Assembly: GCF_000701425.1 (NCBI RefSeq)
Contig: NZ_JNIW01000017.1
Coordinates: 14,453 to 78,452, forward strand
From: Deinococcus frigens DSM 12807
GTDB taxonomy: Bacteria; Deinococcota; Deinococci; Deinococcales; Deinococcaceae
Direction of reading: 5' to 3'
Length of the DNA stretch: 64,000 nucleotides
Below are positions 27,913 through 39,265 of this stretch, one piece after another; position 1 is the stretch's first letter, and the number at the start of each line of letters is the position of its first letter. The notes under the pieces are model-generated. The model had not been told where the DNA came from. It saw nothing but the letters and a program-made list of their open reading frames with translations, and ran no database searches. The translations under genes were made by a program, and so were the position numbers.

Positions 27913-28845
27913 CTAATTCACCCTCGGCCTAAGGACGGCGCTCAGGTCTTCTCGCAGCCGCGCGTCCGCCTGTGGCTGGGTCAGTATCTGCGCCCCCAAC
28001 TGGCTGCGCGTGGCGGTCAGTTGCCGCTTGGCGTACTGCCGCGAGGCCAGCACGACGCGGCCCGCTGCCTCGGTCTCCTCCAGCGCTCCGGTGTGGACCG
28101 CCCACGCCTCGCGGTAGCCCAGGGCCTGCCAGGCGGTGGGGCGGGGCAGCGTGGCGGGGTCCAGGTGGGCAGCCAGCCACGCCGCTTCCTGCGCCCAGCC
28201 AGCAGCGAACATAGCCTGCACACGCGCAGCCATGCGTACCTCCAGTTCCGGGCCGGGCCGGGAAAAGGCAGTCACGGCGTACTGAAAACGCGGCGGACGG
28301 TTCCCGAAAGAACCGGGATACTGCCCGGTGCGGCGGTGAACTTCGGTGGCGCGCACGACGCGGCGCGGGTTGCGTTCCATGCGTGCCGCCTCTGCCAGGT
28401 CGGTGGCAGCGATGTCGGCCAGCAGGGCGTCTAGGCCACGCTGAGCCAGCTCGGCCTCCACATCGGCGCGCACCAGTGGATCGGCGGGGGGAGTCAATGG
28501 CAGGCCGCGCAGCAGGGCCACCAGGTAAAACGTCGTGCCGCCCACCACCAGCGGCATGCGCCCGCGCTCCAGCACATCCGCAATGGCAGTTTCGGCGTCC
28601 TGCACGTAGCGGGCCACGTCGTAATTCGCGGTTACGTCGGCCACATTGATCAGATGGTGGGGAACGGCAGCGCGTTCGGCGGGCGTGGGCTTGGCGGTTC
28701 CGATGTCCAGGCCCCGGTACACCGTGAAGGCGTCTGCCGAGATGAGTTCCAGGTCAAATTCCTGCGCCAGCCGCAGCGCCAGCGCCGATTTTCCGGCGGC
28801 AGTGGGCGCGGTCAGCAGGGGGATGCGGAGCGAGGGCGGGGTCAT
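27913..28845 (-). CDS. miaA: tRNA dimethylallyltransferase
   Basis: A 310-residue MiaA that puts an isopentenyl group on A37 of tRNAs reading UNN codons. P-loop LTAPTAAGKSALAL, substrate-site ISADAFTVYRGLDIGTAKP (Phe replaces the usual Gln after the Ala), GGTTFYLVALLRGL, and ERNPRRVVRATEVHRRTG. ATG at 28845 follows TAAAGT by 7 nt; the frame is open further but the upstream residues overlap the divergent promoter. Confidence 0.92.
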   Translation of the reverse strand: MTPPSLRIPLLTAPTAAGKSALALRLAQEFDLELISADAFTVYRGLDIGTAKPTPAERAAVPHHLINVADVTANYDVARYVQDAETAIADVLERGRMPLVVGGTTFYLVALLRGLPLTPPADPLVRADVEAELAQRGLDALLADIAATDLAEAARMERNPRRVVRATEVHRRTGQYPGSFGNRPPRFQYAVTAFSRPGPELEVRMAARVQAMFAAGWAQEAAWLAAHLDPATLPRPTAWQALGYREAWAVHTGALEETEAAGRVVLASRQYAKRQLTATRSQLGAQILTQPQADARLREDLSAVLRPRVN

Positions 28846-28852
28846 CCCTCCC

Positions 28853-28858
28853 ACTTTA
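28853..28858 (-). promoter_or_regulatory. Leaderless -10 box of miaA
   Basis: TAAAGT on the minus strand, 7 nt before the ATG at 28845; the spacer GGGAGGG could also act as a ribosome-binding site. Confidence 0.5.
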
Positions 28859-28887
28859 GGCGGTGGTGTCCCATCTGGCGCGGGTGG

Positions 28888-28893
28888 TAGCGT
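28888..28893 (+). promoter_or_regulatory. Leaderless -10 box of hsp20
   Basis: TAGCGT, 7 nt before the ATG at 28901. Confidence 0.45.
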
Positions 28894-28900
28894 GGTGGGC

Positions 28901-29338
28901 ATGAATGAGCCGGTGCTGGCCCGACTTCAACACCTGATGACGCTGCGCGAGGAGGTGGAAACCCTCTCTGGCGGCCCGTGGACCCCCACCGCCGACTGGG
29001 CCGACGGGGACGCTCACCTGACGCTGTACCTGGACGTGCCGGGCATCAACCCGGACCGGCTGGAAATGCACGAGGAGGGCGGTCTGCTGACCGTGGCCGG
29101 GGAACGCGCCGCGCCGCAAGACCTGCTGAGCGCCGAGCGCCCTGCCGGAGTCTTTCGCCGCGTGCTGGCCTTCCCGCGCGAGGTGCTGCCGCAGTCTGGC
29201 GAGGCCCACCTGGCGGGCGGCGTGCTGACCGTGCGGTTCCAGAAGAAACATCCCACCATCGACGTCCAGGCCGACGACATTCACCCCGCTGACGGCCACG
29301 CTGCCGACGGGCGCGGGGACACGGGCCACTCCGGCTGA
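28901..29338 (+). CDS. Hsp20/alpha-crystallin family small heat-shock protein
   Basis: A 145-residue sHSP. The alpha-crystallin domain spans roughly residues 35-118: LTLYLDVPGINPDRLEMHEE, ERPAGVFRRVLAFPREV, and HLAGGVLTVRFQKK, which corresponds to the A-x-x-x-n-G-x-L signature. Short N-arm, His/Asp-rich C-tail without a clear IxI motif. ATP-independent holdase that prevents aggregation. Confidence 0.85.
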   Translation: MNEPVLARLQHLMTLREEVETLSGGPWTPTADWADGDAHLTLYLDVPGINPDRLEMHEEGGLLTVAGERAAPQDLLSAERPAGVFRRVLAFPREVLPQSGEAHLAGGVLTVRFQKKHPTIDVQADDIHPADGHAADGRGDTGHSG

Positions 29339-29412
29339 GCGGGCCTCGGGACACCTGCCTGGGAACACCTCAAAAATCTTCATGCAAGCCTTTCCAGTCC
29401 GGGGCGCTCATC

Positions 29413-29418
29413 TACACT
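29413..29418 (+). promoter_or_regulatory. Leaderless -10 box
   Basis: TACACT, 5 nt before the ATG at 29424. Confidence 0.5.
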
Positions 29419-29423
29419 GGGCC

Positions 29424-29921
29424 ATGACGAAACTGCTTGCCCTGAGCCTGGCTGGACTGACCGTACTGGGTTCGGCCCTGGCCGCTGGCTACAGGAACGC
29501 CGAGAACGGCTTCTCGGTCACGCCGCCGTCCGGCTGGACCCAGATGAGCGTTCCCGGCGTGACCGTGGCCTTCGCCGACAAACCGCAGGGCAATTTCACG
29601 CCCAACCTGAATGTGGCTGTGCAACCGCTTCCGCCGGGGATGACCCTGGCGCAGTACCACGCCCTGAGTCTAGATCAGGTTGGGAAACTGATCACCGACA
29701 GCAAGGTCATCAGCACGCGCGCCACCACCCTGGGTGGAGCGGCGGCCAACGAAACCATCTTTACCGGGCGGCAGGGCGAGTACAAGCTGTATTTCATCTC
29801 CACCTACACGGTCAAGGGCGGCAAGGCTTATCTGATCACCGCAACGACCAGGCAGGGGCTTCAGGCCAAGATGACGCCCGTGAACGCGGCCTTCATCAAG
29901 AGTTTCAAGATTCTGCGTTAA
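29424..29921 (+). CDS. Exported DcrB/PsbP-like protein
   Basis: A 165-residue protein with a Sec signal peptide (MTKLLALSLAGLTVLGSALA, cleavage after ALA) and a mature region opening NAENGFSVTPPSGW, the hallmark of the DcrB/PsbP (Mog1-like) fold. Members are periplasmic or surface proteins of unclear role. No lipobox. Confidence 0.68.
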   Translation: MTKLLALSLAGLTVLGSALAAGYRNAENGFSVTPPSGWTQMSVPGVTVAFADKPQGNFTPNLNVAVQPLPPGMTLAQYHALSLDQVGKLITDSKVISTRATTLGGAAANETIFTGRQGEYKLYFISTYTVKGGKAYLITATTRQGLQAKMTPVNAAFIKSFKILR

Positions 29922-29950
29922 GGAGGGCGGTTTGCCCGGCCCCCGCCCGC

Positions 29951-29956
29951 TAGACT
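29951..29956 (+). promoter_or_regulatory. Leaderless -10 box of nspC
   Basis: TAGACT, 6 nt before the ATG at 29963. Confidence 0.6.
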
Positions 29957-29962
29957 CCGAGC

Positions 29963-31198
<1,236 letters not shown>

Positions 31199-31210
31199 GA
31201 GGAGGCCGCC

Positions 31211-31696
31211 ATGAATGACCAGGACAGACAGCACCTGACGCGCTGCGCCGAGCTGGCCGGGGCAGCGCTGCGCTCGGGCAACGATCCCTTCGGTTCGCTG
31301 CTGATGTCGGGCGCAGGCGAGGTACTGTTCGAGGACCACAACCGCACTGCTGACGGCGACGCCACGCAGCACCCGGAAATCGCCATTGCCCGCTGGGCCG
31401 CCGCGCACCTCTCACCGGAACAGCGGGCGCGGGCCACCGTGTACACCTCCGGCGAACACTGCCTGATGTGCGCCGCTGCCCACGGCTGGGTGGGCCTGGG
31501 CCGTATCGTGTACGCCAGTTCCTCCAGACAACTGACTGAGTGGATGGGCGAGTTCGGCGCACAGCCTGGGCGGGTCAACCCGCTGCCCATTCAGGACGTG
31601 CTGCGCGAGTGGTCTGTCGAGGGACTGGAACCGGCGCTGAGCGCACGCCTCCGTGAGCTGCATCGGCAGAATTTTCGCAGGCAGGCCGAAAGCTGA
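31211..31696 (+). CDS. Nucleoside/cytidine deaminase-family protein
   Basis: A 161-residue zinc deaminase. Motifs: QHPEIAIARWAA (His-x-Glu, proton shuttle Glu) and SGEHCLMCAAAHGWVG (CxxC zinc site preceded by GEH rather than EPC). The nearest group is guanine deaminase/nucleoside deaminases, but the exact base cannot be read. AGAGGAGG RBS, co-transcribed with nspC. Confidence 0.8.
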   Translation: MNDQDRQHLTRCAELAGAALRSGNDPFGSLLMSGAGEVLFEDHNRTADGDATQHPEIAIARWAAAHLSPEQRARATVYTSGEHCLMCAAAHGWVGLGRIVYASSSRQLTEWMGEFGAQPGRVNPLPIQDVLREWSVEGLEPALSARLRELHRQNFRRQAES

Positions 31697-31714
31697 TCCA
31701 ACGTCACCTCAAAC

Positions 31715-31758
31715 AGCCACAAACCCCCGCACTCGCTACGGAGTCGGGGTTTGTGGCT
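31715..31758. terminator. Long hairpin between convergent genes
   Basis: AGCCACAAACCCC pairs perfectly with GGGGTTTGTGGCT (13 bp); an inner ACTC/GAGT adds 4 bp over a 6-nt loop. T-tracts are weak on both strands, but position suits a bidirectional terminator. 31759-31942 shows only a GCCGGGC/GCCCGGC stem and no gene. Confidence 0.7.
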
Positions 31759-31942
31759 TCCTGCATGAATATCTGTGTCGGGGAAGTCTGGAGGGTGCGC
31801 CGGGGCAACTCGTGTGCCCGCAAAAGCGCGCGGATTGGGACCCGGCCCCTGAAACGAGGCTGGGAAGAAGAGTGCCGGGCATGGGGTCACGAACTGGGTG
31901 TCCAGTCACGCCCGGCGCAGGGGGGTCAGGTGGGGGCCTTGC

Positions 31943-33139
31943 TCACTTGCGGTAGATCTTGATGGCTCCGTTCACGGTACGGATGCTGCCGCCCTCGAAG
32001 TCGGCGGCCCAGGCCCCGCTGAGCGTGTACTGATCGCGGGTGGGAAAGCCCAGGAAGCTGCCGCTGCCGCCCAGGCCCTGGTAGGACTTGAGCACTGGGC
32101 CGGTCAGCCAGAAGGTGCCGTATTTCTGCGAATCGTAGAGTGCGCCGTTTTGAAAGAAGCCGTACAGGCCAGTGGTGCCGTAAAGGTTCTGTGGAATGAC
32201 CTTTTCGTCTCCGGCGGCCCAGCCCAGTCGGCTGGGGGGGCGGTTTGCGCCGTTCTCGGCCTGAGCCAGCGACAGGTAGCGCGCCAGCAGGCGGCCATGC
32301 ACCGAGTACGAACGGCTGCTGCCGTTGGCATGCAGCAGCGCCGCGTCGCCGTACGCGCCGACGCCGTTAAACTTCTGCCACCAGCCGTCGCCCCAGGGCA
32401 CGGCGTAGGTGGTGGCCTGGCCCAGCGATTCGTCGCCCTTCAGGCGGGCGTAGGCGTCCACCATCGCGCCGTCAAAGAAGCCGTCCTGGCGCTGGCCGGG
32501 CTGAATCCTGGTGACGGGCGTGGGTGTGGGCTGCGGCGTCTGCGCCACGTTGCCCACCCGGAAAAAGGCGGTGTCGGTGACCCAGGCGTTGGCCGGCAGC
32601 GGATTAACCACGATGCTCAGCGCCTGCGCCAGTCCATCCTGACCCTTCACGCTGACGGTGGCGAATTGCTGCTGACCCTCGAAGGTGGCGATGTCCTTTA
32701 AGCTCAGCTCGGTGGTGCTCGCCACGGCCAGCAGCTTGTCCTGGCCATTGGGACCACCGACGCTCAGGTTATATTTTGCGCCGCCCTGTGGAAAGACCCG
32801 CGTGCCCGCCTGGACATAGTTGCTATCCTCGTACCTGTTGGGGAAGAACAGGTCGATGTTGCCGTCCGCATTCACGTTGAACAGGTAGATGTAGGCGTCG
32901 GCATTGGTCTTGACGCCCACGCTGATGCGCTCGCCGATCTGGTAGGTGGGGTTGCCCGTGCCGCTGGCGTCGCGGTTGGTCCAGACCTGCACATTCAGGT
33001 CCGGCTGCGAAGGGTTGACGATGATGCTCTGGGCGCTGATCCGCGCGTCGCTGGCCGCTGCCAGTGAAGAGGCGGCCAGGCCCAGCAGGGCAGTGAGGAC
33101 CGAGATGCGCTTGAAGCTGGACGGTTTGAAGCTGGTCAT
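31943..33139 (-). CDS. Exported DUF4384 protein with LGFP-like repeats
   Basis: A 398-residue exported protein. Signal peptide about residues 1-28 (ISVLTALLGLAASSLAAASD). Residues about 45-180 match DUF4384 (YQIGERISVGVKTNADAYIYL, NIDLFFPNRY). A Pro/Thr linker (TPQPTPTPVT) leads to a C-terminal region with LGFP-like elements (LGWAAGDEKV, LGFPTRDQYTLSG with FEGGSIRTVNG). Likely cell-envelope associated. Start ATG at 33139 with GAGGGG upstream. Confidence 0.72.
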   Translation of the reverse strand: MTSFKPSSFKRISVLTALLGLAASSLAAASDARISAQSIIVNPSQPDLNVQVWTNRDASGTGNPTYQIGERISVGVKTNADAYIYLFNVNADGNIDLFFPNRYEDSNYVQAGTRVFPQGGAKYNLSVGGPNGQDKLLAVASTTELSLKDIATFEGQQQFATVSVKGQDGLAQALSIVVNPLPANAWVTDTAFFRVGNVAQTPQPTPTPVTRIQPGQRQDGFFDGAMVDAYARLKGDESLGQATTYAVPWGDGWWQKFNGVGAYGDAALLHANGSSRSYSVHGRLLARYLSLAQAENGANRPPSRLGWAAGDEKVIPQNLYGTTGLYGFFQNGALYDSQKYGTFWLTGPVLKSYQGLGGSGSFLGFPTRDQYTLSGAWAADFEGGSIRTVNGAIKIYRK

Positions 33140-33338
33140 GGTGTACCCCTCTATGAGTGCTGAGACGAAGTTCGGTGGTGATCGGCTTGAATGCGCGTAA
33201 GGTACGGGCTGAACCTGATGAGGCACTGATAGGCTGCGATTATTAAAGCCAGTCAGAAACGGTAAAGGGATTGGAGGCAGGCCGGAACCCCTCCACTCCG
33301 CTCAGGGCGACGCAGCCTTTTGCTCTCCCTTTCCCGCG

Positions 33339-34115
33339 CTACCGGACGAACAGGCCCGCCGCCCACAGCAGCAGCGGGGCCAGCAGCAGCGCCGGGAGCA
33401 TGCTGGCCACCCGTACGCGCCTATCCTCCATGCCCAGGCCAGCCAGCATCAGGTTCCAGCCGATGCCGATGATGGTCAGCCCACCCGCCCCGGTCAGCAT
33501 CAGCACGTAGGGATTGGTCTTGAGCGTCTCGGGGTCCGCGCCGCCCAGCAGCGTGGCGGCAAAGCCCCCGGCGGCCAGGCTGATGCCGCCCTGCACGATC
33601 AGCACCGTCACGGCGCTGAAGCCCACGCCGATGCCGTAGGCCCCGGCCAGCGCCAGCGAGGCGATGCCGTCCAGCGTACTTTTCAGGATGTAGCTGGAAG
33701 CGTCGCCCGTCAAACCGTTTTGCAGCCCGCCCACAAAGGTCAGCGGCCCCACGCAGAACAGCAGGCTGGCGGCCACGAAGCCCTCGGTAAAGCGGCCCTC
33801 GCCCCTGAAGCGCTTTTTGAGGGTCTCGCCCAGGCGGTTCAGCCCTTCCTCGATGCCCAGCGCTTCGCCGATCACCACACCCACCGCCAGGCTGACCAGC
33901 GCCACGATCACGCCAGGAATGCTGCCTGCCGCCACCCGGTTCAGACTACTCGCCATATCCAGCCCGATGAATAGCGTGACCAGGCTCAGGGTTTGCAGCA
34001 GCGAGCGCTGTGTCCGCGCGGGCAGCCGTCCGCCCACCGTCAGGCCCAGCAGGGTTCCCAGCAGCACCGTGCCGACATTGACCAGGGTGCCCGACAGTTG
34101 CGCAAAGAGGCTCAT
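33339..34115 (-). CDS. DUF554 family membrane protein
   Basis: A 258-residue integral membrane protein (YqgA/DUF554 group) with about seven hydrophobic helices. Conserved segments: GTLVNVGTVLLGTLLGL, FVAASLLFCVGPLTFVGGLQ, SSYILKSTLDGIASLALA. Proposed transporter; substrate unknown. Confidence 0.87.
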   Translation of the reverse strand: MSLFAQLSGTLVNVGTVLLGTLLGLTVGGRLPARTQRSLLQTLSLVTLFIGLDMASSLNRVAAGSIPGVIVALVSLAVGVVIGEALGIEEGLNRLGETLKKRFRGEGRFTEGFVAASLLFCVGPLTFVGGLQNGLTGDASSYILKSTLDGIASLALAGAYGIGVGFSAVTVLIVQGGISLAAGGFAATLLGGADPETLKTNPYVLMLTGAGGLTIIGIGWNLMLAGLGMEDRRVRVASMLPALLLAPLLLWAAGLFVR

Positions 34116-34123
34116 TGAGAAGG

Positions 34124-34129
34124 AGGCTA
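34124..34129 (-). promoter_or_regulatory. Leaderless -10 box of the DUF554 gene
   Basis: TAGCCT on the minus strand, 8 nt before the ATG at 34115. Confidence 0.5.
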
Positions 34130-34360
34130 GCAGGTGACAAGGGCGGTCAGGAGGCCGTGCCTGGCGGAAGGTACGGGGGGCCGGGGTGCAACAGGCCGGA
34201 GCCGTCTGGGAGCGGCTTGAGATTCGAATGGCCAGACCGGTGAACGGTGAGCGCCGCTGTTCAGTGGTGAGACTGCTGAATATTTGGACTGCCCTCCCCC
34301 CTCCCCAAGGTTCAAGGCTTGGTCAGGTCGGGCCTGATTTTGCCCTGACCTGGCCTGTGG

Positions 34361-34366
34361 TACTCT
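34361..34366 (+). promoter_or_regulatory. -10 box upstream of the VNTR and HTH gene
   Basis: TACTCT, 9 nt before a TTG at 34376 that opens a frame through the VNTR into the HTH gene. A GGTCAGG/CCTGACC inverted repeat lies just upstream (34320-34350). The rest of 34130-34440 shows no gene. Confidence 0.4.
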
Positions 34367-34440
34367 CCGCGCAAGTTGAAACGCATGCCTATCCGTTCCG
34401 ATACCGCGCCCCCACCGGGCGACGGACCGGGCGGCGGCGC

Positions 34441-34510
34441 TGTTTTAACCTGCTCTGTTTTAACCTGCTCTGTTTTAACCTGCTCTGTTTTAACCTGCTC
34501 TGTTTTAACC
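34441..34510 (+). repeat. 15-bp tandem repeat (VNTR), 4.7 units
   Basis: Unit TGTTTTAACCTGCTC, four identical copies in 34441-34500 and a fifth partial copy. The 15-bp period keeps any frame intact; in the frame running into the downstream HTH gene each unit encodes Ser-Val-Leu-Thr-Cys. Confidence 0.95.
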
Positions 34511-34603
34511 CACACTGCCGTCGCTGGACGCCTGAACACTGAAATCAAATCCTGTCTGGGGCTGGCCGTATGGCAGCCCCGCGCTCTTTTTGGGAGGTCC
34601 ACC

Positions 34604-34807
34604 ATGACCCTTTCAGACCAGTTCCACAGCCTGCCCATGCTCCTGAAGGTCCGCCAGGTCGCCGATTTTACCGGCACCCACGAACGCACCGTGCGCCGCT
34701 GGATCAGGGATGGCCGCTTGGGCGCAGTCGAGCATCCCAGCGGCCTGCGCGTGCCGCGCCGCGCCCTGTGGCGTTTTCTGGGCCTGGACCTGGCGCTGAG
34801 CGCATAA
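34604..34807 (+). CDS. Small helix-turn-helix (MerR/excisionase-like) protein
   Basis: A 67-residue DNA-binding protein: LKVRQVADFTGTHERTVRRW is the HTH, followed by IRDGRLGAVEHPSGLRVPRR, the wing typical of excisionase/MerR-type domains. GGGAGG lies 8 nt before the ATG at 34604. An in-frame extension to TTG at 34376 would add 76 residues including the VNTR-encoded repeats. No integrase is nearby. Confidence 0.7.
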   Translation: MTLSDQFHSLPMLLKVRQVADFTGTHERTVRRWIRDGRLGAVEHPSGLRVPRRALWRFLGLDLALSA

Positions 34808-34832
34808 GCAAGCAAACAGGCCGAGGCCGGGT

Positions 34833-34838
34833 TATGCT
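34833..34838 (+). promoter_or_regulatory. -10 box
   Basis: TATGCT, 9 nt before the ATG at 34848. Confidence 0.45.
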
Positions 34839-34847
34839 GCGTCCGCA

Positions 34848-35573
34848 ATGGCCGACGCGCATTCCGAGCTGAGAGCGGCGCTGGAACGCGGCGAACCCGC
34901 CAGTGCCTTCGAAGAGCGGTCCCCACAGCACCAAACCGAGGCGGCGAGGCTGGCCCTGCAACTGGGTCGCCCCCGCCTCGCCGCGCTGTGGGCCGGGGCG
35001 GACCCGCTGACGCACGCGGCAGCCCTGCTGCGATTGGGAGAGTCAGGCCACGCGCTGCGGGTCTTGGAGCCGCTGCCCGATACCACCCGCCCCGCCACCC
35101 TGCGCGCCCGCGCCCTGTGGCAACTGACGGACGCACGCGCCGAGGCCGCAACACACGAGGCCCTGGCCCTGGCCCGTCAGGAGGGCGACGTGGGGGCCGT
35201 GATCGCCGCCGCTGTCCTGCGCGGCGAACAACTGTTCCTCCGGCCATATGCCGCTCTGCGCGCGCTGGCCGAAGGGTTGAAGGTGGCCGAGGGCAGCGGG
35301 CAGCCCAGCGACGCACATCTGCTGGCGGTGCTGGCCCACGCGCAATTGCGGCTGGGCGGGGCCAAGGGAACGCGCACGGCGCAGAAAGCCCTGGACCGCA
35401 GCCTGCCGCGCAGCCCGGCCCGCGTGCTGGCGCTGTTCGCCCTGCAAAGGGCAGCCGAAGCGCAGGCCGAGGCGACAGACGGAGAGCTGGCGGCGGTGTG
35501 GTGGCGGGATTTCAGTGCAGGTCCGCCTCACGCCATGCCCGAGCGAACGGCACGTAGGGCGGCGGACGAATAA
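34848..35573 (+). CDS. Hypothetical helical-repeat protein, 241 aa
   Basis: I do not recognise a named family. The protein is almost entirely alpha-helical, Ala/Leu/Arg rich, with TPR-like spacing (AARLALQLGRPRLAALWAGA, AAALLRLGESGHALRVLEPL, LLAVLAHAQLRLGG). No signal or membrane segment. Its last 62 nt overlap the 3' end of the convergent kinase gene. Confidence 0.6.
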   Translation: MADAHSELRAALERGEPASAFEERSPQHQTEAARLALQLGRPRLAALWAGADPLTHAAALLRLGESGHALRVLEPLPDTTRPATLRARALWQLTDARAEAATHEALALARQEGDVGAVIAAAVLRGEQLFLRPYAALRALAEGLKVAEGSGQPSDAHLLAVLAHAQLRLGGAKGTRTAQKALDRSLPRSPARVLALFALQRAAEAQAEATDGELAAVWWRDFSAGPPHAMPERTARRAADE

Positions 35574-36446
35574 AGACCTTTGGGCCAGGATTATTGTCGG
35601 TGTACACGCTCTCGAAGACCCAGACGTTGCTTTCCTGCAAGTGCGCGTACAGGTGAACGCCGTCCAGCAGTTCCGCCGCACCCAGCGGAAGGATTTGACG
35701 GTAGCCCGCCAGAAACGCCCGCGAGAGGTCCGGGCGCAGGCGCAGGCTGTAATCCAGAAACCGCACCACCTCCCAGGCACGCGGGGCCAGGCGGGTCTGC
35801 TCCCAGTCGATGATGGAGGCCGGCTGACCGTCCACGAAGAACACGTTGCCCCCGTGGAAATCACCGTGCAGGAAACGAAAAGGAGCGGCAGAGACAAAGG
35901 GGGCCTGGGGCGAGGTTCGCAAGAGGGCCAGCCGCTGCCGGGTTCTCTCCAGCGCCCAACCATCCGTCTCGTCAGGTCGGGGCAGGTTCACGATGGCCTG
36001 CTCGACGCGTTCCAGACGCTCCCGCGTTCTACCCGAGCTGCCAACGCGCGGAGCCTCAAAATTCACCTTCTGCGGCAATCGGGTATGCAAATCAGCCAGA
36101 AAGCCGCCCATATGCCGCACGTCCGCTTCGGTCAACGCTTCGCGGGCGATGACTGCGCCGGGCGCTCTCTCGAACAGCGCTGCCCAGGCCGATCCAAGCT
36201 GACCGATGCCGCCAGTTCCACAAGCCCGCAGAGGCACGGGCCGGGGTGTCGAGACGCTGCCCGCCAGCGCAACCGCAATCGCGGCGTGTTCGCGTTCAAT
36301 CGTCTGGCGCTGAGCGTCGCGGTAGACGCGCAGATGAAAGCTTCCCGCCCCGGCCTTTACCCGGAACGCGCCGTTGATGCTGCCCCCGCCCAGTGGGGTA
36401 ATGGACCAGACCCTGCCCACGTCCCACTGCCGGGCCACCTCTTCCT

Positions 36447-36450
<4 letters not shown>
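35512..36450 (-). CDS. Aminoglycoside/choline-kinase-like phosphotransferase
   Basis: A 312-residue APH-fold kinase: Gly-rich loop TPLGGGSINGAFRV, ATP lysine-equivalent region FHLRVYRD, catalytic loop FLHGDFHGGNVFF (HGDxxxxN) and SIIDWEQTRLAPRAWEV (DFG-equivalent Asp). TTG at 36450 overlaps the P450 stop (TTGA); the longer frame would overlap the P450 by 100 nt with Arg/Ala-rich residues. Last gene of the yggS-divIVA-P450 operon; substrate unknown. Confidence 0.8.
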
Positions 36451-37699
<1,249 letters not shown>

Positions 37700-37700
<1 letters not shown>

Positions 37701-38554
37701 CACAGAAACTGGTGGTTTTCCAGCAGGTCCGTGTCCTTCTCGGCGTCCTGTTCGGGGGCCGGGTCCGCACCGGGCAGCTCCCGGTTCTGCGCCCTGTCCT
37801 GCGCCCGGCCCTGGCCCTTGAGGTGCTGGCCCGGCAAACTGGAAACGGGCAGGGCCATGTCCTCGGGCAGCACATGGCGGGCCGACAGATCGGAAAAGGA
37901 GGTCATCAGGGCGCGGTAGCCGCTCAGGAACTGGGTGTATTCCTGCCGTGCCCCGGCCAGCCGCGAGGTGTATTCGGTGTGGCGTTCGTTAAAATCGCGC
38001 TCCAGGGCGTTAATGCGCTCGGTCTGCACACGCTCGCGCTCCAGCAGCAACTGGTGGTGATCGCGCTCCAGATCGGCAAAGCGGGCATGGAAGGTGGCCT
38101 CCAGCGCGGTCATGCGTGCCCCGTGCTGGGCCTCAAATTCCACGTTGCGGGCCTGGGCCTCGCGCATCAGGCTCTCGCCCTGAGCGCTGGCGTGGGCCAC
38201 GATCAGCTCGCTTTCCCTGGTGGCGTTCTGGCGCATGTCGTGGCCCATTTGCTCGGCGGCCACCACGGCGCGGCGAATCTGGTCCTGGGAGGCTTTCAAC
38301 TCCTCCAGCTCGCGCTCCAGGCGGGTGCGGGTCTCGCGCCCGCGCAGTTGTTCGCCCAGCAGCGCCTCCAGTTCGTCCGACACCTGTGCCAGAAAAGCGC
38401 GCACGCTGTCGCGGTTGTAGCCGCCCAGCCTTCCGGGAAATTCCTGGTGGCGGATGTCCAGCGGGGTCAGCCTGTTGGAATCCCGGCGGGCGGTGGTGCC
38501 GGGCGTTAGGTCAGAGGGCAAATCTCGGCTCAGGTCAGGCATTGAATCTGTCAT
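37700..38554 (-). CDS. DivIVA-domain protein
   Basis: A 284-residue DivIVA-like coiled-coil protein. The membrane-binding N-domain is [20 protein letters not shown] followed by [11 protein letters not shown], then a long coiled coil (residues about 70-215) and a Gln/Pro/Asp-rich tail. Such proteins mark curved membranes at poles or septa. It overlaps yggS upstream and the P450 downstream. Confidence 0.87.
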
Positions 38555-39204
38555 TGAAAAAGGCTCCTTCCCACCCGCACCAGGGTGGCTCCTGCGCGCA
38601 CGGCCTGCGGATAATCGCCGCTCATGCCCATGCTCAGTTCAGGCAGGCCCAGATCGTGGGCGCGCTGAGCGGTCTCGGTGAATAGGCGCAGGATACGGGT
38701 TTCGGCCTCCGGGGGCGTCAGGTCCGCGCCGGAGTCCGGGGCCATGACCATCAGGCCGCGCACGGTCAGCCCCGTCTCGCGCACACCTCTGAGCGTGTCG
38801 GCCAGCTCGTCGGCCAGGACCCCGTGCTTCTGTTCCTCGCCGTTGTGAAGCTGCAAGAGCAGGTCCGGCGCGTGGCCCCACCTGGCCGCCGCCTCCGCGA
38901 TGGCCTCGGCCTGCCACACGGCCTCGATGGCATGGACCAGCGTGACCGGGCGCAGGTACTTGATCTTGTTGCGCTGGAGCGGGCCGATGTAGTGCCATTC
39001 CCAGTCGGGACGCTCGGCAGCCTTGTCGCGCAGTTCCTGGGCGCGGCCCTCGCCCAGCGGATAGCTGCCGTGGGCCAGCACCTGCCGCTCAATGCTCTCC
39101 AGGTCCTGACCCTTGGTCACGGCCACCAGCCTGGCACTGCCCGGCTCCCGTCCGGCCTCGGCCTCCAGCGCGCGCAGGTGGGCGACGACTTCGGGCAGGC
39201 TCAT
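38551..39204 (-). CDS. YggS-family PLP homeostasis protein
   Basis: A 217-residue PLPBP/YggS protein that binds PLP on the lysine in [26 protein letters not shown] and [21 protein letters not shown](in parts LSMGMSGDY) are family signatures. ATG at 39204; the open frame upstream is inside intergenic repeat sequence. First gene of the operon, with ATGA overlap to divIVA, an association also seen in Gram-positive cell-division clusters. Confidence 0.9.
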   Translation of the reverse strand: MSLPEVVAHLRALEAEAGREPGSARLVAVTKGQDLESIERQVLAHGSYPLGEGRAQELRDKAAERPDWEWHYIGPLQRNKIKYLRPVTLVHAIEAVWQAEAIAEAAARWGHAPDLLLQLHNGEEQKHGVLADELADTLRGVRETGLTVRGLMVMAPDSGADLTPPEAETRILRLFTETAQRAHDLGLPELSMGMSGDYPQAVRAGATLVRVGRSLFQ

Positions 39205-39265
39205 GGAGTGAACCTGGAAGGGAGAGGAGTGACTTTGCGGGTTTTCGGGGTGGGTGCCACGGTTT

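Noticed and set aside
34441..34510. CRISPR array
   Set aside because: Repeats are directly adjacent 15-mers without spacers.
34604..34807. Prophage excisionase
   Set aside because: No integrase, attachment site or phage genes nearby; small HTH proteins of this kind occur alone.
34312..35316. Minus-strand frame with (VKTEQ) repeats
   Set aside because: The repeats are the antisense reading of the 15-bp VNTR; the rest is Arg/Pro-rich.
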